Source of the DNA: an uncultured Bacteroides sp.
GTDB taxonomy: Bacteria; Bacteroidota; Bacteroidia; Bacteroidales; Bacteroidaceae
Reading direction: 5' to 3'
Assembly (NCBI GenBank): GCA_949289345.1
Contig: CASENS010000064.1
Coordinates: 1 to 47,393 of the forward strand
Length of the DNA: 47,393 nucleotides
Shown here: in pieces, positions 32,552 to 40,916 of the stretch
Numbering within the stretch: position 1 is the first letter of the stretch
How the letters are laid out: every line of letters begins with the position of its first letter
Position numbers and translations under genes: made by a program
The notes under the pieces: generated by a model
What the model saw: the letters and a program-made list of their open reading frames with translations, nothing else
Databases searched by the model: none
Told to the model about the DNA's origin: nothing

Positions 32552-33292
32552 TTAATAAAGTCCTCCATTGATGGAAATCACGTCGCCGGTGATGTAGCCC
32601 GCTTCTTCCGATGCGAGGAATCCTACGAGTGCGGCCACTTCTTCGGCTTCGCCAAAGCGTGCGGCGGGAATTGTTTTGCGGAGCGCGTCCTCATCCAGCC
32701 CTTCGACCATGTCGGTGCGGATGAAGCCGGGGGCCACGGCGTTCACGGTCACGCCCCTTCGTGCCACCTCTTGCGCCAGTGCTTTGGTGGCGGCTATGAT
32801 GCCTCCCTTGGCGGCGCTGTAGTTGGTCTGTCCGGGCATGCCCCTCAGTCCGCTGACGCTGGCCATGTTGACGATGCGTCCGTAGCGGTGGGTCAGCATG
32901 GGCTGGAGCAGGGGCTGCGTCACGTTGTAGAATCCGCGCAGGGTGATGTCGAGCACGGAGTCCCAGTCTTCGGTGGGCATGAGTGCGAGCAGGTTGTCGC
33001 GGCGGATGCCTGCGTTGTTCACCAGCACTTCTATGTAGCCTTCGGGGTGGGCGTCTTTCCATGCCTCCAGCACTTTCGCTGTCTGCTCGCGGTGGCTTAC
33101 GTCGAAGGGCAGCACTTCTCCGCTGCCTCCTGCGGCCTGCACTTGCTCCAGTGTCTGGCGGGCTTCGGCGTAGCGGCTGACGCAGTTGATGAGGACGTGG
33201 TAGCCCATGCGGGCCAGTCGGATGCAGACGGCTCGTCCTATGCCTCGGCTGCCTCCGGTCACTAATGCATACTTGATGGTTGTTTCTGTCAT
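32552..33292 (-). CDS. 3-oxoacyl-ACP reductase (FabG-like SDR)
   Basis: The 246-residue short-chain dehydrogenase has the NADP(H) motif TGGSRGIG (about 13-20), VNNAGIRRD (NNAG), catalytic Ser in NMASVSG, YSAAKGG (Tyr and Lys) and a C-terminal GDVISINGG. It reduces beta-ketoacyl-ACP to beta-hydroxyacyl-ACP, the step after the ketosynthase and before the dehydratases of this operon. Location suggests a dedicated rather than housekeeping FabG, as with ApeQ in aryl-polyene clusters. Confidence 0.9.
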   Translation of the reverse strand: MTETTIKYALVTGGSRGIGRAVCIRLARMGYHVLINCVSRYAEARQTLEQVQAAGGSGEVLPFDVSHREQTAKVLEAWKDAHPEGYIEVLVNNAGIRRDNLLALMPTEDWDSVLDITLRGFYNVTQPLLQPMLTHRYGRIVNMASVSGLRGMPGQTNYSAAKGGIIAATKALAQEVARRGVTVNAVAPGFIRTDMVEGLDEDALRKTIPAARFGEAEEVAALVGFLASEEAGYITGDVISINGGLY

Positions 33293-33316
33293 AATCTTTC
33301 GGTGTATGTTGGCAAA

Positions 33317-34807
33317 TTATTTTCTATCTTTTTCTTCGCCTCCCACGTACCGCCACATCCACTCGCGGCCCAGTATTTTGGCGCAGGTGAAGAGGGCGGT
33401 CATCGTCACGCCGCATACGCCGTGCAGCATGAGGTTCTGCCCCGTCAGCAGCAGGTTGGGGAGGGGCGTTCGGACGGACAAGAGGGTGGACAGAGCGTTG
33501 CCCGCGTCCTTGCGCAGTCCGTAGGCCGTGCCTTGTGGCGTGCGGGTGTAGTCGCGGTAGGTCAGGGGGGTGCTTATGTAGCGCCGCTCGATGAGGCCGT
33601 GCAGTCCGGGCACGGTTTCTTCGGCCAGGGCGATGCACTCGTCGGCCTTCCGGTTCTTCCACGCTGCGTAGTCTTCGCCCCGATGCCCGACGGTGGTTTC
33701 GGTCCAGCGGGCGCATTCTTCCCAGGCAACGGGTGTCAGCAGGTCGACCTGGCGTGCATGCAGGCTGCCGTCTTCGGGCACACGGGCGCTTATCATCAGT
33801 CCGTTCACCGGTTCGCCGGGACGGTAGAAGCCCCACACGTCGGGGCGGCGGTAGACGTAGCGGTTGTGGTTGAAGTAGGGCAGGGAGTCCGGACGGAGCA
33901 GGAGCGACACGGTGAGCATCCCGAAGGTGTTCTCCAGCCGCGCCATGCGGTGGCGGTAGGCGGTCTTCATGCGCTCGCTGTGCTTCAGGAGGGCGCAGGT
34001 CGAGGCGGGATGGAGGTCGCTGATGACGGTGGCCGCTTCGTAGGCTTCGCCGTTGTCCAGTCGCACGAGGGCGATTCGGCCGTCCTTCTCCACCAGTTCC
34101 TCGACGGCGGCGCGGCACGTCACTTCCCCGCCTTGACGGCGGATGCCTTCGGCCAGCGTCTGTGCTATCTGTCCGCCTCCGGCTTTCAACCGCCAGCTGC
34201 TCTCGATGTAGTTCCCGTTGCCGTGGCAGAAGGTGAAGAGTGGGAGCGTCTCCTTGCGGAGTTCCATCTTGAGGGATGCGCCGCTCAGCACGTCTATCAG
34301 CAGGGGGTCGCGGAAGGTTTCCGTCAGGTAAGCCCATGCGTTGCGCTCGAAGAGGTCGAACGGCGAGGCTGCTTCTCCTTGCGGGCGCAGGAGGCTGAAT
34401 TGCTGGTCGACGGTGTTGCGCAGCAGGTCGGCGTAGCGGCGGATGCCGTCGCGCTCGTGGGGAAACTCCGCCGAGAGGTCGCGCACGAAGTTGTCGAACC
34501 CTTGCGACAGGTGGAAGTCCCGTCCGCCGATGCGGATGTGCTCGAAGTCGGTGTCCATCCGCTGCCAGGGCAGGCTGAGCAGGCCGAGGCGGCCGAACAC
34601 GTTGTGCAGCGACTGTCCTTCGCCCAGGCCTCCCACGTAGTGGAAGCCCGTGTCGTAGTCCTGCCTTCCGCGGCGGTAGCTCTGTATGCAGCCGCCTATC
34701 TGCGTGCCTTGCTCCAGCACCTTCACCCGCAGGCCGGCATGGCTCAGGATGTGTCCGCACACCAGGCCTCCCAGCCCGGCTCCTATGATGAGTACGTCGT
34801 ATTTCAT
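33317..34807 (-). CDS. CrtI-like FAD-dependent oxidoreductase
   Basis: The 496-residue protein has the FAD dinucleotide-binding loop VLIIGAGLGGLVCGHILSHAG at the N terminus, LEQGTQIGGC, GGGQIAQTLAEGIRRQGGEV in the middle and NLLLTGQNLMLHGVCGVTMTA near the C terminus, the layout of phytoene desaturase/carotenoid isomerase/retinol saturase relatives. In the operon it could adjust saturation or geometry of the polyene chain. It overlaps the MMPL gene by four bases (ATGA). Substrate and direction of reaction are inferred only from context. Confidence 0.85.
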   Translation of the reverse strand: MKYDVLIIGAGLGGLVCGHILSHAGLRVKVLEQGTQIGGCIQSYRRGRQDYDTGFHYVGGLGEGQSLHNVFGRLGLLSLPWQRMDTDFEHIRIGGRDFHLSQGFDNFVRDLSAEFPHERDGIRRYADLLRNTVDQQFSLLRPQGEAASPFDLFERNAWAYLTETFRDPLLIDVLSGASLKMELRKETLPLFTFCHGNGNYIESSWRLKAGGGQIAQTLAEGIRRQGGEVTCRAAVEELVEKDGRIALVRLDNGEAYEAATVISDLHPASTCALLKHSERMKTAYRHRMARLENTFGMLTVSLLLRPDSLPYFNHNRYVYRRPDVWGFYRPGEPVNGLMISARVPEDGSLHARQVDLLTPVAWEECARWTETTVGHRGEDYAAWKNRKADECIALAEETVPGLHGLIERRYISTPLTYRDYTRTPQGTAYGLRKDAGNALSTLLSVRTPLPNLLLTGQNLMLHGVCGVTMTALFTCAKILGREWMWRYVGGEEKDRK

Positions 34808-37290
34808 TGTTTCTTCTTATTAGTCAGTCTGTATAGATAAGGCTGCATCACGTAGGCCAGCAGCACGGCGGCCAGCAGCCCCGTCAGCGTAGTGAAGCCT
34901 ACGGAGTGGATGGCCGGATGCGTGGCAAACAGCATCGCGCCCACGGTCACGACGAGGATGATGGCGCTGAAGAATATCGCCGTCTTGTGATAGCGCAGCA
35001 GGTCGCCTCCTCCGCCCGTCAGTCCGCTCATGACGAAGATGCTGTAGTCTACGCCGATGCCGAACACGAAGGTGGATATGATGATGTTGATGAGGTTGAA
35101 GCTCATGCCGCACATCGCCATCATGCCCAATATGGTCAGCCAGCTCAGTACGATGGGCAGGAAGCCCAGCAGCGTACACCGCACGTTGCCCCGGAAGCTG
35201 AGGAACAGCACCAGGAGGACGAACGCCATGGACACCCATTGCAGGATGTTGAAGTCGTCGTTGAGCTGCATCAGCGTGTCGGTGGTGTAATAGTAAGTGT
35301 CCAGCACCATCAGCCCCGGCACCGAGGCCACCGCGTCGCAGATGCGGTAATAGTCGCTCTGCTTGCTGCGGACGGTGTCGTTGGCGCAGCGCACGGAGGT
35401 GAAGCACAGGTAGGTGCCGTCATACGATTGCTCCATCAGCGTGGACAGGTAGCCTTCGGGGATGATGCCTGCCCGGTAGAGGGCGGCGGGCTCATAGTCC
35501 GCCTCAATGGCGTCGAAGAATAGCGAGAAAGCCTCCGGCCGCAGTCCGGCTGCGGAAGCCGTCTCCTGTATCAGGCTGCGTGCCCGGTCGGTGCGCTCGT
35601 CCGTCCAATAGGCTTTCCAGGCGTCGATGCGTTGCTGTTGTATGGCTTCGGGCACGAATATCTTGTCCGTAGGCGTATAGCTTTTTACCAGGCCGAGACG
35701 TTGCAGCGAGTCGAGCTTGGCGGCCATCACCGAGAACCGTCCGATGGCTTCCTCCATGGTCCGGCCCGAAGAGGCGAAATACTTCTGCTTGTCGCCCGTG
35801 TAGGTCTTGTCCCGCAAAAGCTCTTCCGACCACGTGGTCAGCCGGGCCTTGTAGCCCAAGTCGTGCATGTCCGCATCGAAACGGGTGCCGCACTTCACGT
35901 ACCAGCCGATGCAGACGAGGACAACGGCGGTCAGCACCACAAGCACCGGCTTGTTGCGGTCGATGGGGTAGGAGGTGAGGCGGTCGATGCCTCGGAAGGC
36001 TTTTCCGTCCCGCTTTCCTTCGCGTAGTGCGAGGATTTGCGGTAGATAGACGAGGCTGAACGCCGTAGTGCCCACGATGGCCAGGGAGGCGAACAGTCCG
36101 AAGTCCTGCAGCAGTTCCGTCCGCACGAAGATAAGCCCCATGAACGAGCCTACCGTAGTGAGGCAGCCCAGGCAGACGGGTTTCACCTGGTCGCGCAGCA
36201 TCTGCTCCGGGTCGCCCACATATTTATAATGGGTCATGACGTGCAGCGCATAGCTGAGTGCCACGCCTAAAATGACTCCGCCGATGCCCAAAGCCAGGAG
36301 CGAGAATTGTCCTTTGACAAAATACATCACCGCCAGGCCGAACAGCGCCCCGAACGCTACGGGAAGCAACAGCAGGGGAATGGTGTCCCAACGGCGGAAG
36401 CATACGGCGATGAACAGCAACACCAACACCAGGGCGCCGGTGATGGTGCCCGTCAGGTCCGACTTGATTTGCCGTGCGTTGTAGTAGCCGCTGGCGGGCG
36501 TGCCGTGGTAGCCAATCTGCACCTCCGGATGAGATTCGCCGAATTGTTCGATAAGCTCATTCAGTGTGTCGAACAGGGCTGAGCCTTGTCCCGTGTTGGT
36601 GGCGGAATACATAGGCGTGAGGAAGGCGAGACACACCGTAGAGTCGGGCACGAAGATGTGGCTGTCCACTATTTTGTAGCCTCCCGTAGAGTCGCCTCCG
36701 CCGGTCAGTGATTTCAGTTGGGCGCCCAGGAGGTTGCGCAGGCCGATGGGGTCGGTCTGTATCAGCTCGGGCAGCAGGGAGCCGACGGGGCTGGTCAGGT
36801 CGCGGCGGTTGGCCTGCATCTGCCGTGCCAGGTGTTCGCGGGTCAGTAGGGAGTCCATGCCCCGGTAGGCGGCGGTGTCCAGGTAAGCGGGAAAGTGTGC
36901 CAGCAGATAATCGGCCAGGTCGGGAAGCAGGTCTTCGGACAGGCGGTAGAAGACATCGCCCACCATCCGGCGTTCTTCGGGCAAAGCATCGTTACGCCGG
37001 GTCAGCGAGTCGATGAAGGCGTCACATGTCTTTGTCAGCTGCCCCAAGTCCGTGCCTTCCCTGCCCGCGAAGAGCAGGAACGTCTTGTCCTTGATGCGCA
37101 GGTTGGCAAAGGCCAGCTTGGTGGAGCCGTCCTCGTTTTTGGACGAAGGCATCAGCTTGTTGATGTCCTCCTCCAGGTGGACTTTCGAGGCGAAGTAGCC
37201 GCACAGGACAAACAGCCCCACGAGTGACGTCCAATAGCAGACGCGGTGTCGGCGGAAGAAACGGAATATCCGGATGCAAAGTGTAGTCAT
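34804..37290 (-). CDS. MMPL/RND-family lipid exporter
   Basis: The 828-residue inner-membrane protein has two similar halves, each with one helix, a large periplasmic domain and a bundle of five or six helices. The first bundle is at about 280-420 (TITGALVLVLLFIAVCF, LGIGGVILGVALSYALHVMTHY); the second at about 690-820 (NIIISTFVFGIGVDYSIFVMSG). The paired GxGVDYSIF-type segments are the MMPL proton-relay region. It likely flips or extrudes the acyl product across the inner membrane. It overlaps the dehydratase gene before it and the oxidoreductase gene after it by four bases each. Confidence 0.9.
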   Translation of the reverse strand: MTTLCIRIFRFFRRHRVCYWTSLVGLFVLCGYFASKVHLEEDINKLMPSSKNEDGSTKLAFANLRIKDKTFLLFAGREGTDLGQLTKTCDAFIDSLTRRNDALPEERRMVGDVFYRLSEDLLPDLADYLLAHFPAYLDTAAYRGMDSLLTREHLARQMQANRRDLTSPVGSLLPELIQTDPIGLRNLLGAQLKSLTGGGDSTGGYKIVDSHIFVPDSTVCLAFLTPMYSATNTGQGSALFDTLNELIEQFGESHPEVQIGYHGTPASGYYNARQIKSDLTGTITGALVLVLLFIAVCFRRWDTIPLLLLPVAFGALFGLAVMYFVKGQFSLLALGIGGVILGVALSYALHVMTHYKYVGDPEQMLRDQVKPVCLGCLTTVGSFMGLIFVRTELLQDFGLFASLAIVGTTAFSLVYLPQILALREGKRDGKAFRGIDRLTSYPIDRNKPVLVVLTAVVLVCIGWYVKCGTRFDADMHDLGYKARLTTWSEELLRDKTYTGDKQKYFASSGRTMEEAIGRFSVMAAKLDSLQRLGLVKSYTPTDKIFVPEAIQQQRIDAWKAYWTDERTDRARSLIQETASAAGLRPEAFSLFFDAIEADYEPAALYRAGIIPEGYLSTLMEQSYDGTYLCFTSVRCANDTVRSKQSDYYRICDAVASVPGLMVLDTYYYTTDTLMQLNDDFNILQWVSMAFVLLVLFLSFRGNVRCTLLGFLPIVLSWLTILGMMAMCGMSFNLINIIISTFVFGIGVDYSIFVMSGLTGGGGDLLRYHKTAIFFSAIILVVTVGAMLFATHPAIHSVGFTTLTGLLAAVLLAYVMQPYLYRLTNKKKQ

Positions 37291-37661
37291 ACGATGGTCA
37301 TGTCTCCTTTAAATTCTACATACGACTGCCGCTCATCGCTGATGCGGGCCGTTATCGAGTAGCCGGTTTCGGTGCGGCCGATGATGTCCACCTGCACATC
37401 CACCTCGGGGCATGCTTCCGGTGTGGCGAGGGCTGTGAAGCGGCATTGTCTGATGGCGCTGACAAGAAGCTTGTGTCCGGTCAGCCGCTGGGCAACGTCT
37501 TTGATGAGCTGGAGGTTGCACGCTCCGGGGCATACGGGACGGCCGGGAAAGTGTCCGCGGAAGATGTCGCATCCGGGCAGGAAACCGACGTGAAGGCTCA
37601 TCGTGTCCGTCCAATCCGTATGCATGCTGTACACCTTATAATAATAATCTTCAAACTTCAT
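37287..37661 (-). CDS. FabZ/ApeI-like hot-dog dehydratase, His-bearing subunit
   Basis: The 124-residue hot-dog protein contains IFRGHFPGRPVCPGACNLQL, the FabZ signature with catalytic His37. The Glu that FabZ carries 14 residues later (in EAMAQ) is Gln51 here. The protein should bind beta-hydroxyacyl-ACP but lacks half of the standard active site on its own. It starts 15 bases after the companion dehydratase gene and overlaps the MMPL gene by four bases. See the finding on complementary active sites. Confidence 0.82.
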   Translation of the reverse strand: MKFEDYYYKVYSMHTDWTDTMSLHVGFLPGCDIFRGHFPGRPVCPGACNLQLIKDVAQRLTGHKLLVSAIRQCRFTALATPEACPEVDVQVDIIGRTETGYSITARISDERQSYVEFKGDMTIV

Positions 37662-37676
37662 GATAGGGACATTGTC

Positions 37677-38087
37677 TTAGGTCATTGAAATTTTCATTTG
37701 CGTGGAAGCTATCAGCTCCTCACCGGCGCGGGTCTCGGCAGAAAGCAGGGTGACACCCTCTACCTCCGTGCCGAAGTTGACGGTGGTGCGCAACACTTCG
37801 CCCATGCGGGGCAGGCGGTGGAGGCGAAACTTTTTCACCTCGCCGATGTAGCCCACGGGCGGGGCGGTGGCACCTGCCTGCACGGCTTTGTAGCCTGCAA
37901 GGGCGGAGGCCGATTGGGCGATGTGTTCCACCACCCCGGCTTCCGCCAACAGTCCGTCCTCGTCCGTGAAGCAGTTGTCCGCACGTACGGTCAGTGTGCT
38001 GACGGCGGTGTCGCCCTCCACGCTTTCCAGTCCGTCCACCAACAGAATGGGCGGGCGTTGGGGAATCAGTTCGCGGATGTCTCTCAT
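37677..38087 (-). CDS. ApeP-like hot-dog dehydratase, Glu-bearing subunit
   Basis: The 136-residue hot-dog protein opens with IRELIPQRPPILLVDGLESV, the FabZ/ApeP first strand, and has LLAEAGVVEHIAQSASALAGY, where Glu54 lies at the FabZ Glu position. The GHFPG motif with the catalytic His is missing, and the His of the LPH motif seen in ApeP is Gln10. It probably acts with the other hot-dog protein in 3-hydroxyacyl-ACP dehydration. It overlaps the ACP gene by four bases. Confidence 0.82.
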   Translation of the reverse strand: MRDIRELIPQRPPILLVDGLESVEGDTAVSTLTVRADNCFTDEDGLLAEAGVVEHIAQSASALAGYKAVQAGATAPPVGYIGEVKKFRLHRLPRMGEVLRTTVNFGTEVEGVTLLSAETRAGEELIASTQMKISMT

Positions 38088-38332
38088 GCCTGTTGCAAGT
38101 GTGATTCGATGTAGTCGTACAGGTTGTCGAACGTCTGTATGGTCTTCAGTTCGGCTACGGGAATCTTAATCTTGTACGTCTGCTGGATGATGGCCACGAG
38201 GTCCACCAGGCTCAGGCTGTCCAGTGAGAGGGTTTCCTTGATGTTTGCGTCGGGCGCGAAGTCGGCTGCGTCCACTTCGAATTCTTCTGCCAGCAGGGCA
38301 TTCACTTTTTCTACAATGTCATTGCGTGTCAT
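38084..38332 (-). CDS. Acyl carrier protein of the polyene-like pathway
   Basis: The 82-residue acidic protein has the ACP four-helix pattern with LSLDSLSLVDLVAII; Ser39 of DSL is the 4'-phosphopantetheine site. It carries the growing chain for the ketosynthase, reductase and dehydratases around it. No phosphopantetheinyl transferase is in the window, so the housekeeping one must act on it. It is preceded by a 206-bp gap holding the 23-bp hairpin array, the only large gap in the operon. Confidence 0.92.
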   Translation of the reverse strand: MTRNDIVEKVNALLAEEFEVDAADFAPDANIKETLSLDSLSLVDLVAIIQQTYKIKIPVAELKTIQTFDNLYDYIESHLQQA

Positions 38333-38385
38333 AGTTGTTCTGTTACTTTTTGATTGATTGATTACATGATTGTTGTCGGCCGGAT

Positions 38386-38515
38386 TGACGTCTTGACCCC
38401 TGTCTTATCGAGGTCTTGTCCTCACCATCACCGAGGTCTTGTCCTCGACCCATTCGAGGTCTTGTCCTCAAACCCTTCGAGGTCTTGTCCTCAATTCTGT
38501 CGTCCTCAATACGTC
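38386..38515 (-). repeat. 23-bp tandem hairpin array between ketosynthase and ACP genes
   Basis: Four perfect copies of CGAGGTCTTGTCCTC start at 38409, 38432, 38455 and 38478, each followed by 8 variable bases, giving an exact 23-bp period. A decayed copy begins at 38386 (11 of 15 bases match) and a partial one at 38501 (CGTCCTCAATACG). On the transcribed minus strand each unit reads GAGG-ACAAGA-CCTC, a short hairpin. It is in the operon's mRNA between two genes whose products are needed in different amounts. Confidence 0.9.
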
Positions 38516-38538
38516 CATCCGGACTGGGACTGGGGCGG

Positions 38539-39759
38539 TCAGAGGTCGCGGACGATGAGCGTCGAGTTCGTTCCCCCGAACCCGAAAGAGTTGGACAGGA
38601 ACGTGTCGAAATGCGCCTCGTGCGTCTCCGGGATGATGTTGAGGCAGGCGGTGTCCTCATCGGGATGCTCGAAGTTGAGGTTTCCGGCGATGAATCCGTT
38701 CTTCATCATCAGCGTGGAGTAGATGATTTCGCTGGCGCCCGCCATCCACATCTCGTGTCCCGTCTGGCTCTTGGTGGAGGTGACGGGCACACGGTAGTCG
38801 CCAAACACTTGTGCGATGGCCTGTGCCTCGCGGGCGTCGCCGATGCGGGTGGACGTGGCGTGGGCGTTGACGTAGCCAATCTCCCGTGGCGTGACACCGC
38901 TCTGCTGCAGGCAGAGTTCCAAGGAGCGGGCGGGGCCTGCCACATTGGGCGTGGAGATGTGGTCGCCATTGCCGGAGAAGCCCCAACCTACGATTTCGGC
39001 CAGAATGGGCGCTCCACGCTTCACGGCATGTTCATAGCTTTCTACGACAATTGTAGCCGCTCCTCCTCCGGGCACCAGTCCGTCACGGTCGCGGTCGAAG
39101 GGTCGGCTGGCTCGTGCCGGTTCGTCCTCGCGGATGGAGAACGACTGAATCCCGTCGAAGGCGGCTACGCCGAACATGTTCGCCTCTTGGGCACCGCCGC
39201 ACACGATGCAGTCTTGCAGGCCGTTGCGGATAAGCAGCCAGGCCAGGCCGATGGCGTGCGAGCCGGAAGCGCAGGCGCCGGATGCCGTGAGGTTGATGCC
39301 TTTCAGGTGGAACAGGCAGGCCAGGTTCATGGTGACGGTGGAATTCATGGACTGGAAGATGGCGCCGCTTCCGCAGGCTGCCGTGTCATGAAACTCGCGG
39401 AATTTGTCGAGGGCGTGCATCGTGGCTTCGGCCACGGAGTCGTTGCCGTAGATGATGCCTACCTCGTGGGCGTCGATATAGTCTTGGTCCAGCCGTGCGT
39501 GCTCCAAAGCGGTGCGGGTGGCCATGTAGGCGTATTGTGCCTCTTCGGGCATGAACTGGCGCAGGTTGCGCGAGATGTAAGGCTTCAGTTCGGGATGGGG
39601 CACGTTGGCGCACAGGGCGGAACGAAATCCCGCATTCTTGCGCTCTTGGCAGAACATAATGCCGCTCTTTCCTTGGCGGAGCGATTGGCATACCTCGTCC
39701 AATGTGGTGCCTAAGCACGACCAGATGCCCATGCCTGTTATTACAACTTTTCTTTCCAT
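38539..39759 (-). CDS. Beta-ketoacyl-ACP synthase (FabF/ApeO-like)
   Basis: The 406-residue condensing enzyme is complete: nucleophile Cys163 in NLTASGACASGSHAIG, His300 in VNAHATSTRIGD, Lys330 and His335 in STKSQTGHEMWMAG, and the C-terminal SNSFGFGGTNSTL. It should extend the ACP-bound chain with malonyl-ACP. Only one ketosynthase is present; the chain-length-factor partner (a KS lacking the Cys) found in aryl-polyene clusters is absent. It starts 11 bases after the GNAT gene. Confidence 0.92.
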   Translation of the reverse strand: MERKVVITGMGIWSCLGTTLDEVCQSLRQGKSGIMFCQERKNAGFRSALCANVPHPELKPYISRNLRQFMPEEAQYAYMATRTALEHARLDQDYIDAHEVGIIYGNDSVAEATMHALDKFREFHDTAACGSGAIFQSMNSTVTMNLACLFHLKGINLTASGACASGSHAIGLAWLLIRNGLQDCIVCGGAQEANMFGVAAFDGIQSFSIREDEPARASRPFDRDRDGLVPGGGAATIVVESYEHAVKRGAPILAEIVGWGFSGNGDHISTPNVAGPARSLELCLQQSGVTPREIGYVNAHATSTRIGDAREAQAIAQVFGDYRVPVTSTKSQTGHEMWMAGASEIIYSTLMMKNGFIAGNLNFEHPDEDTACLNIIPETHEAHFDTFLSNSFGFGGTNSTLIVRDL

Positions 39760-39770
39760 ATTCTTATTAC

Positions 39771-40907
39771 TTATATTCTTTTTTTATAGCATCTTCTGCG
39801 TTTCACAAACTTTGGCTCCAACGGCTTCCATTGCGAAAGCTCCTTCACGTTGTCTTCCAGCTGAGGGCCCGTCTCCGCCCATCGGATGCCTTTCTTATTA
39901 TATATAGGTATAAGGTCATCGAAGAAGAGGGCGTTGACACCCAATCCCTGATGGTCGGGGCGTACGGCTATCAGAAACAGCTCCGCTTTGTCCGATGGTT
40001 TGCCTTTCAAGGCTCGGAGCAGGTGGAACCATCCGAAGGGGAACAGCCGTCCGCGAGTCTTGCGGAAAGCGTCGGAAAGGCTCGCCAAGGTGATGGCCAC
40101 ACCTATCAATTCGTCTGCCTCGTTCTCTACGATGGACACCATGTCCAGGTCGATGAAAGGGAAGTATTGCCGGATGTAGGCTTCAATCTGTCTGTCCGGT
40201 ATTTCTGTGAAGCCGAACAGAGGGGAGAAGGCTTCGTTGAGCAGGCGGAAAACCTTTTGGCCGTATCCGTCCCGCATGACCTCCTTGCGGGTCAGCTTGC
40301 GGGTGTGCAGGCCGAACATTTCTTTCGACAAGCGCGCCACTCGTTCGTATTTGGCCGGGACTTGTGGCGGGATGTTCACCTGTATCTGCACCCAGTCCAC
40401 CTCTTTCTCGTAGCCCAATGCTTCCAGATGACGCGGATAATAGGGCGGATTGTAGAGGGTGATGATAGTGCCCACCTGGTCGAAATCCTCCACCAGCATG
40501 CCTTCTTTGTCGAAGTCGAAGATGCCCATCGGGCCTTGAACGGTGTCCATGCCTCGCTCCCGTCCCCATTGTTCCACGGCTCCGAGCAAGGCGGCTGCCA
40601 CGTCCGGGTCGTCGATAAACTCGATGAAGCCGAAACGCACGTTGCGCGTGTGCCACTTTTCGTTGGCGTGGCGGTTGATGATGCCTGCGATGCGGCCCAC
40701 CACTTTCCCCTTATCGTTATAAGCCAGGAAAGCCTGTACGTCCGAGAAAGCCAGCCCCGCATTCTTGCGCGGGTCGAAGAAATCGTAGATGTCCAGCTCC
40801 AAGTCGGGCACGTAGCAAGGATTGTCCGCATACAACCGCGTCGCGAACCTCACAAACTGCCTCATGTCCCGCCGTGTCTTTACACACTTTATATTTATTC
40901 TTCTCAT
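39771..40907 (-). CDS. GNAT-fold N-acyltransferase-like protein, first gene of the polyene-like operon
   Basis: The 378-residue protein starts with INIKCVKTRRDMRQFVRFATRLYADNPCYVPDLELDIYDFF, then FLAYNDKGKVVGRIAGIINRH, GFIEFIDDPDVAAALL, WGRERGMDTVQGPMGIFDFD, YNPPYYPRHLEALGY and a C-terminal half ending in LFLIAVRPDHQGLGVNALFF, a GNAT-type acyl-CoA loop. This matches the large GNAT-like family related to YghO. Family members have unknown substrates; other GNAT-fold enzymes (FeeM, commendamide synthase) use acyl-ACP. Being first in the operon before the ketosynthase, it may join the acyl product to an amino group; this is inference. Confidence 0.72.
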   Translation of the reverse strand: MRRINIKCVKTRRDMRQFVRFATRLYADNPCYVPDLELDIYDFFDPRKNAGLAFSDVQAFLAYNDKGKVVGRIAGIINRHANEKWHTRNVRFGFIEFIDDPDVAAALLGAVEQWGRERGMDTVQGPMGIFDFDKEGMLVEDFDQVGTIITLYNPPYYPRHLEALGYEKEVDWVQIQVNIPPQVPAKYERVARLSKEMFGLHTRKLTRKEVMRDGYGQKVFRLLNEAFSPLFGFTEIPDRQIEAYIRQYFPFIDLDMVSIVENEADELIGVAITLASLSDAFRKTRGRLFPFGWFHLLRALKGKPSDKAELFLIAVRPDHQGLGVNALFFDDLIPIYNKKGIRWAETGPQLEDNVKELSQWKPLEPKFVKRRRCYKKRI

Positions 40908-40916
40908 AACGGAGGG

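Noticed and set aside
33302-34840. Open frame of 512 codons on the plus strand opposite the FAD oxidoreductase
   Set aside because: Same reason: an antisense shadow of a GC-rich gene with clear FAD-binding motifs on the other strand.
38386-38515. CRISPR array
   Set aside because: The repeat is 15 bp and the spacer 8 bp, far too short; no cas genes are nearby. It is better described as a tandem hairpin array.
38343-38660. Open frame of 105 codons over the hairpin array on the minus strand
   Set aside because: It is repetitive, overlaps the 3' end of the ketosynthase gene and has no family features.
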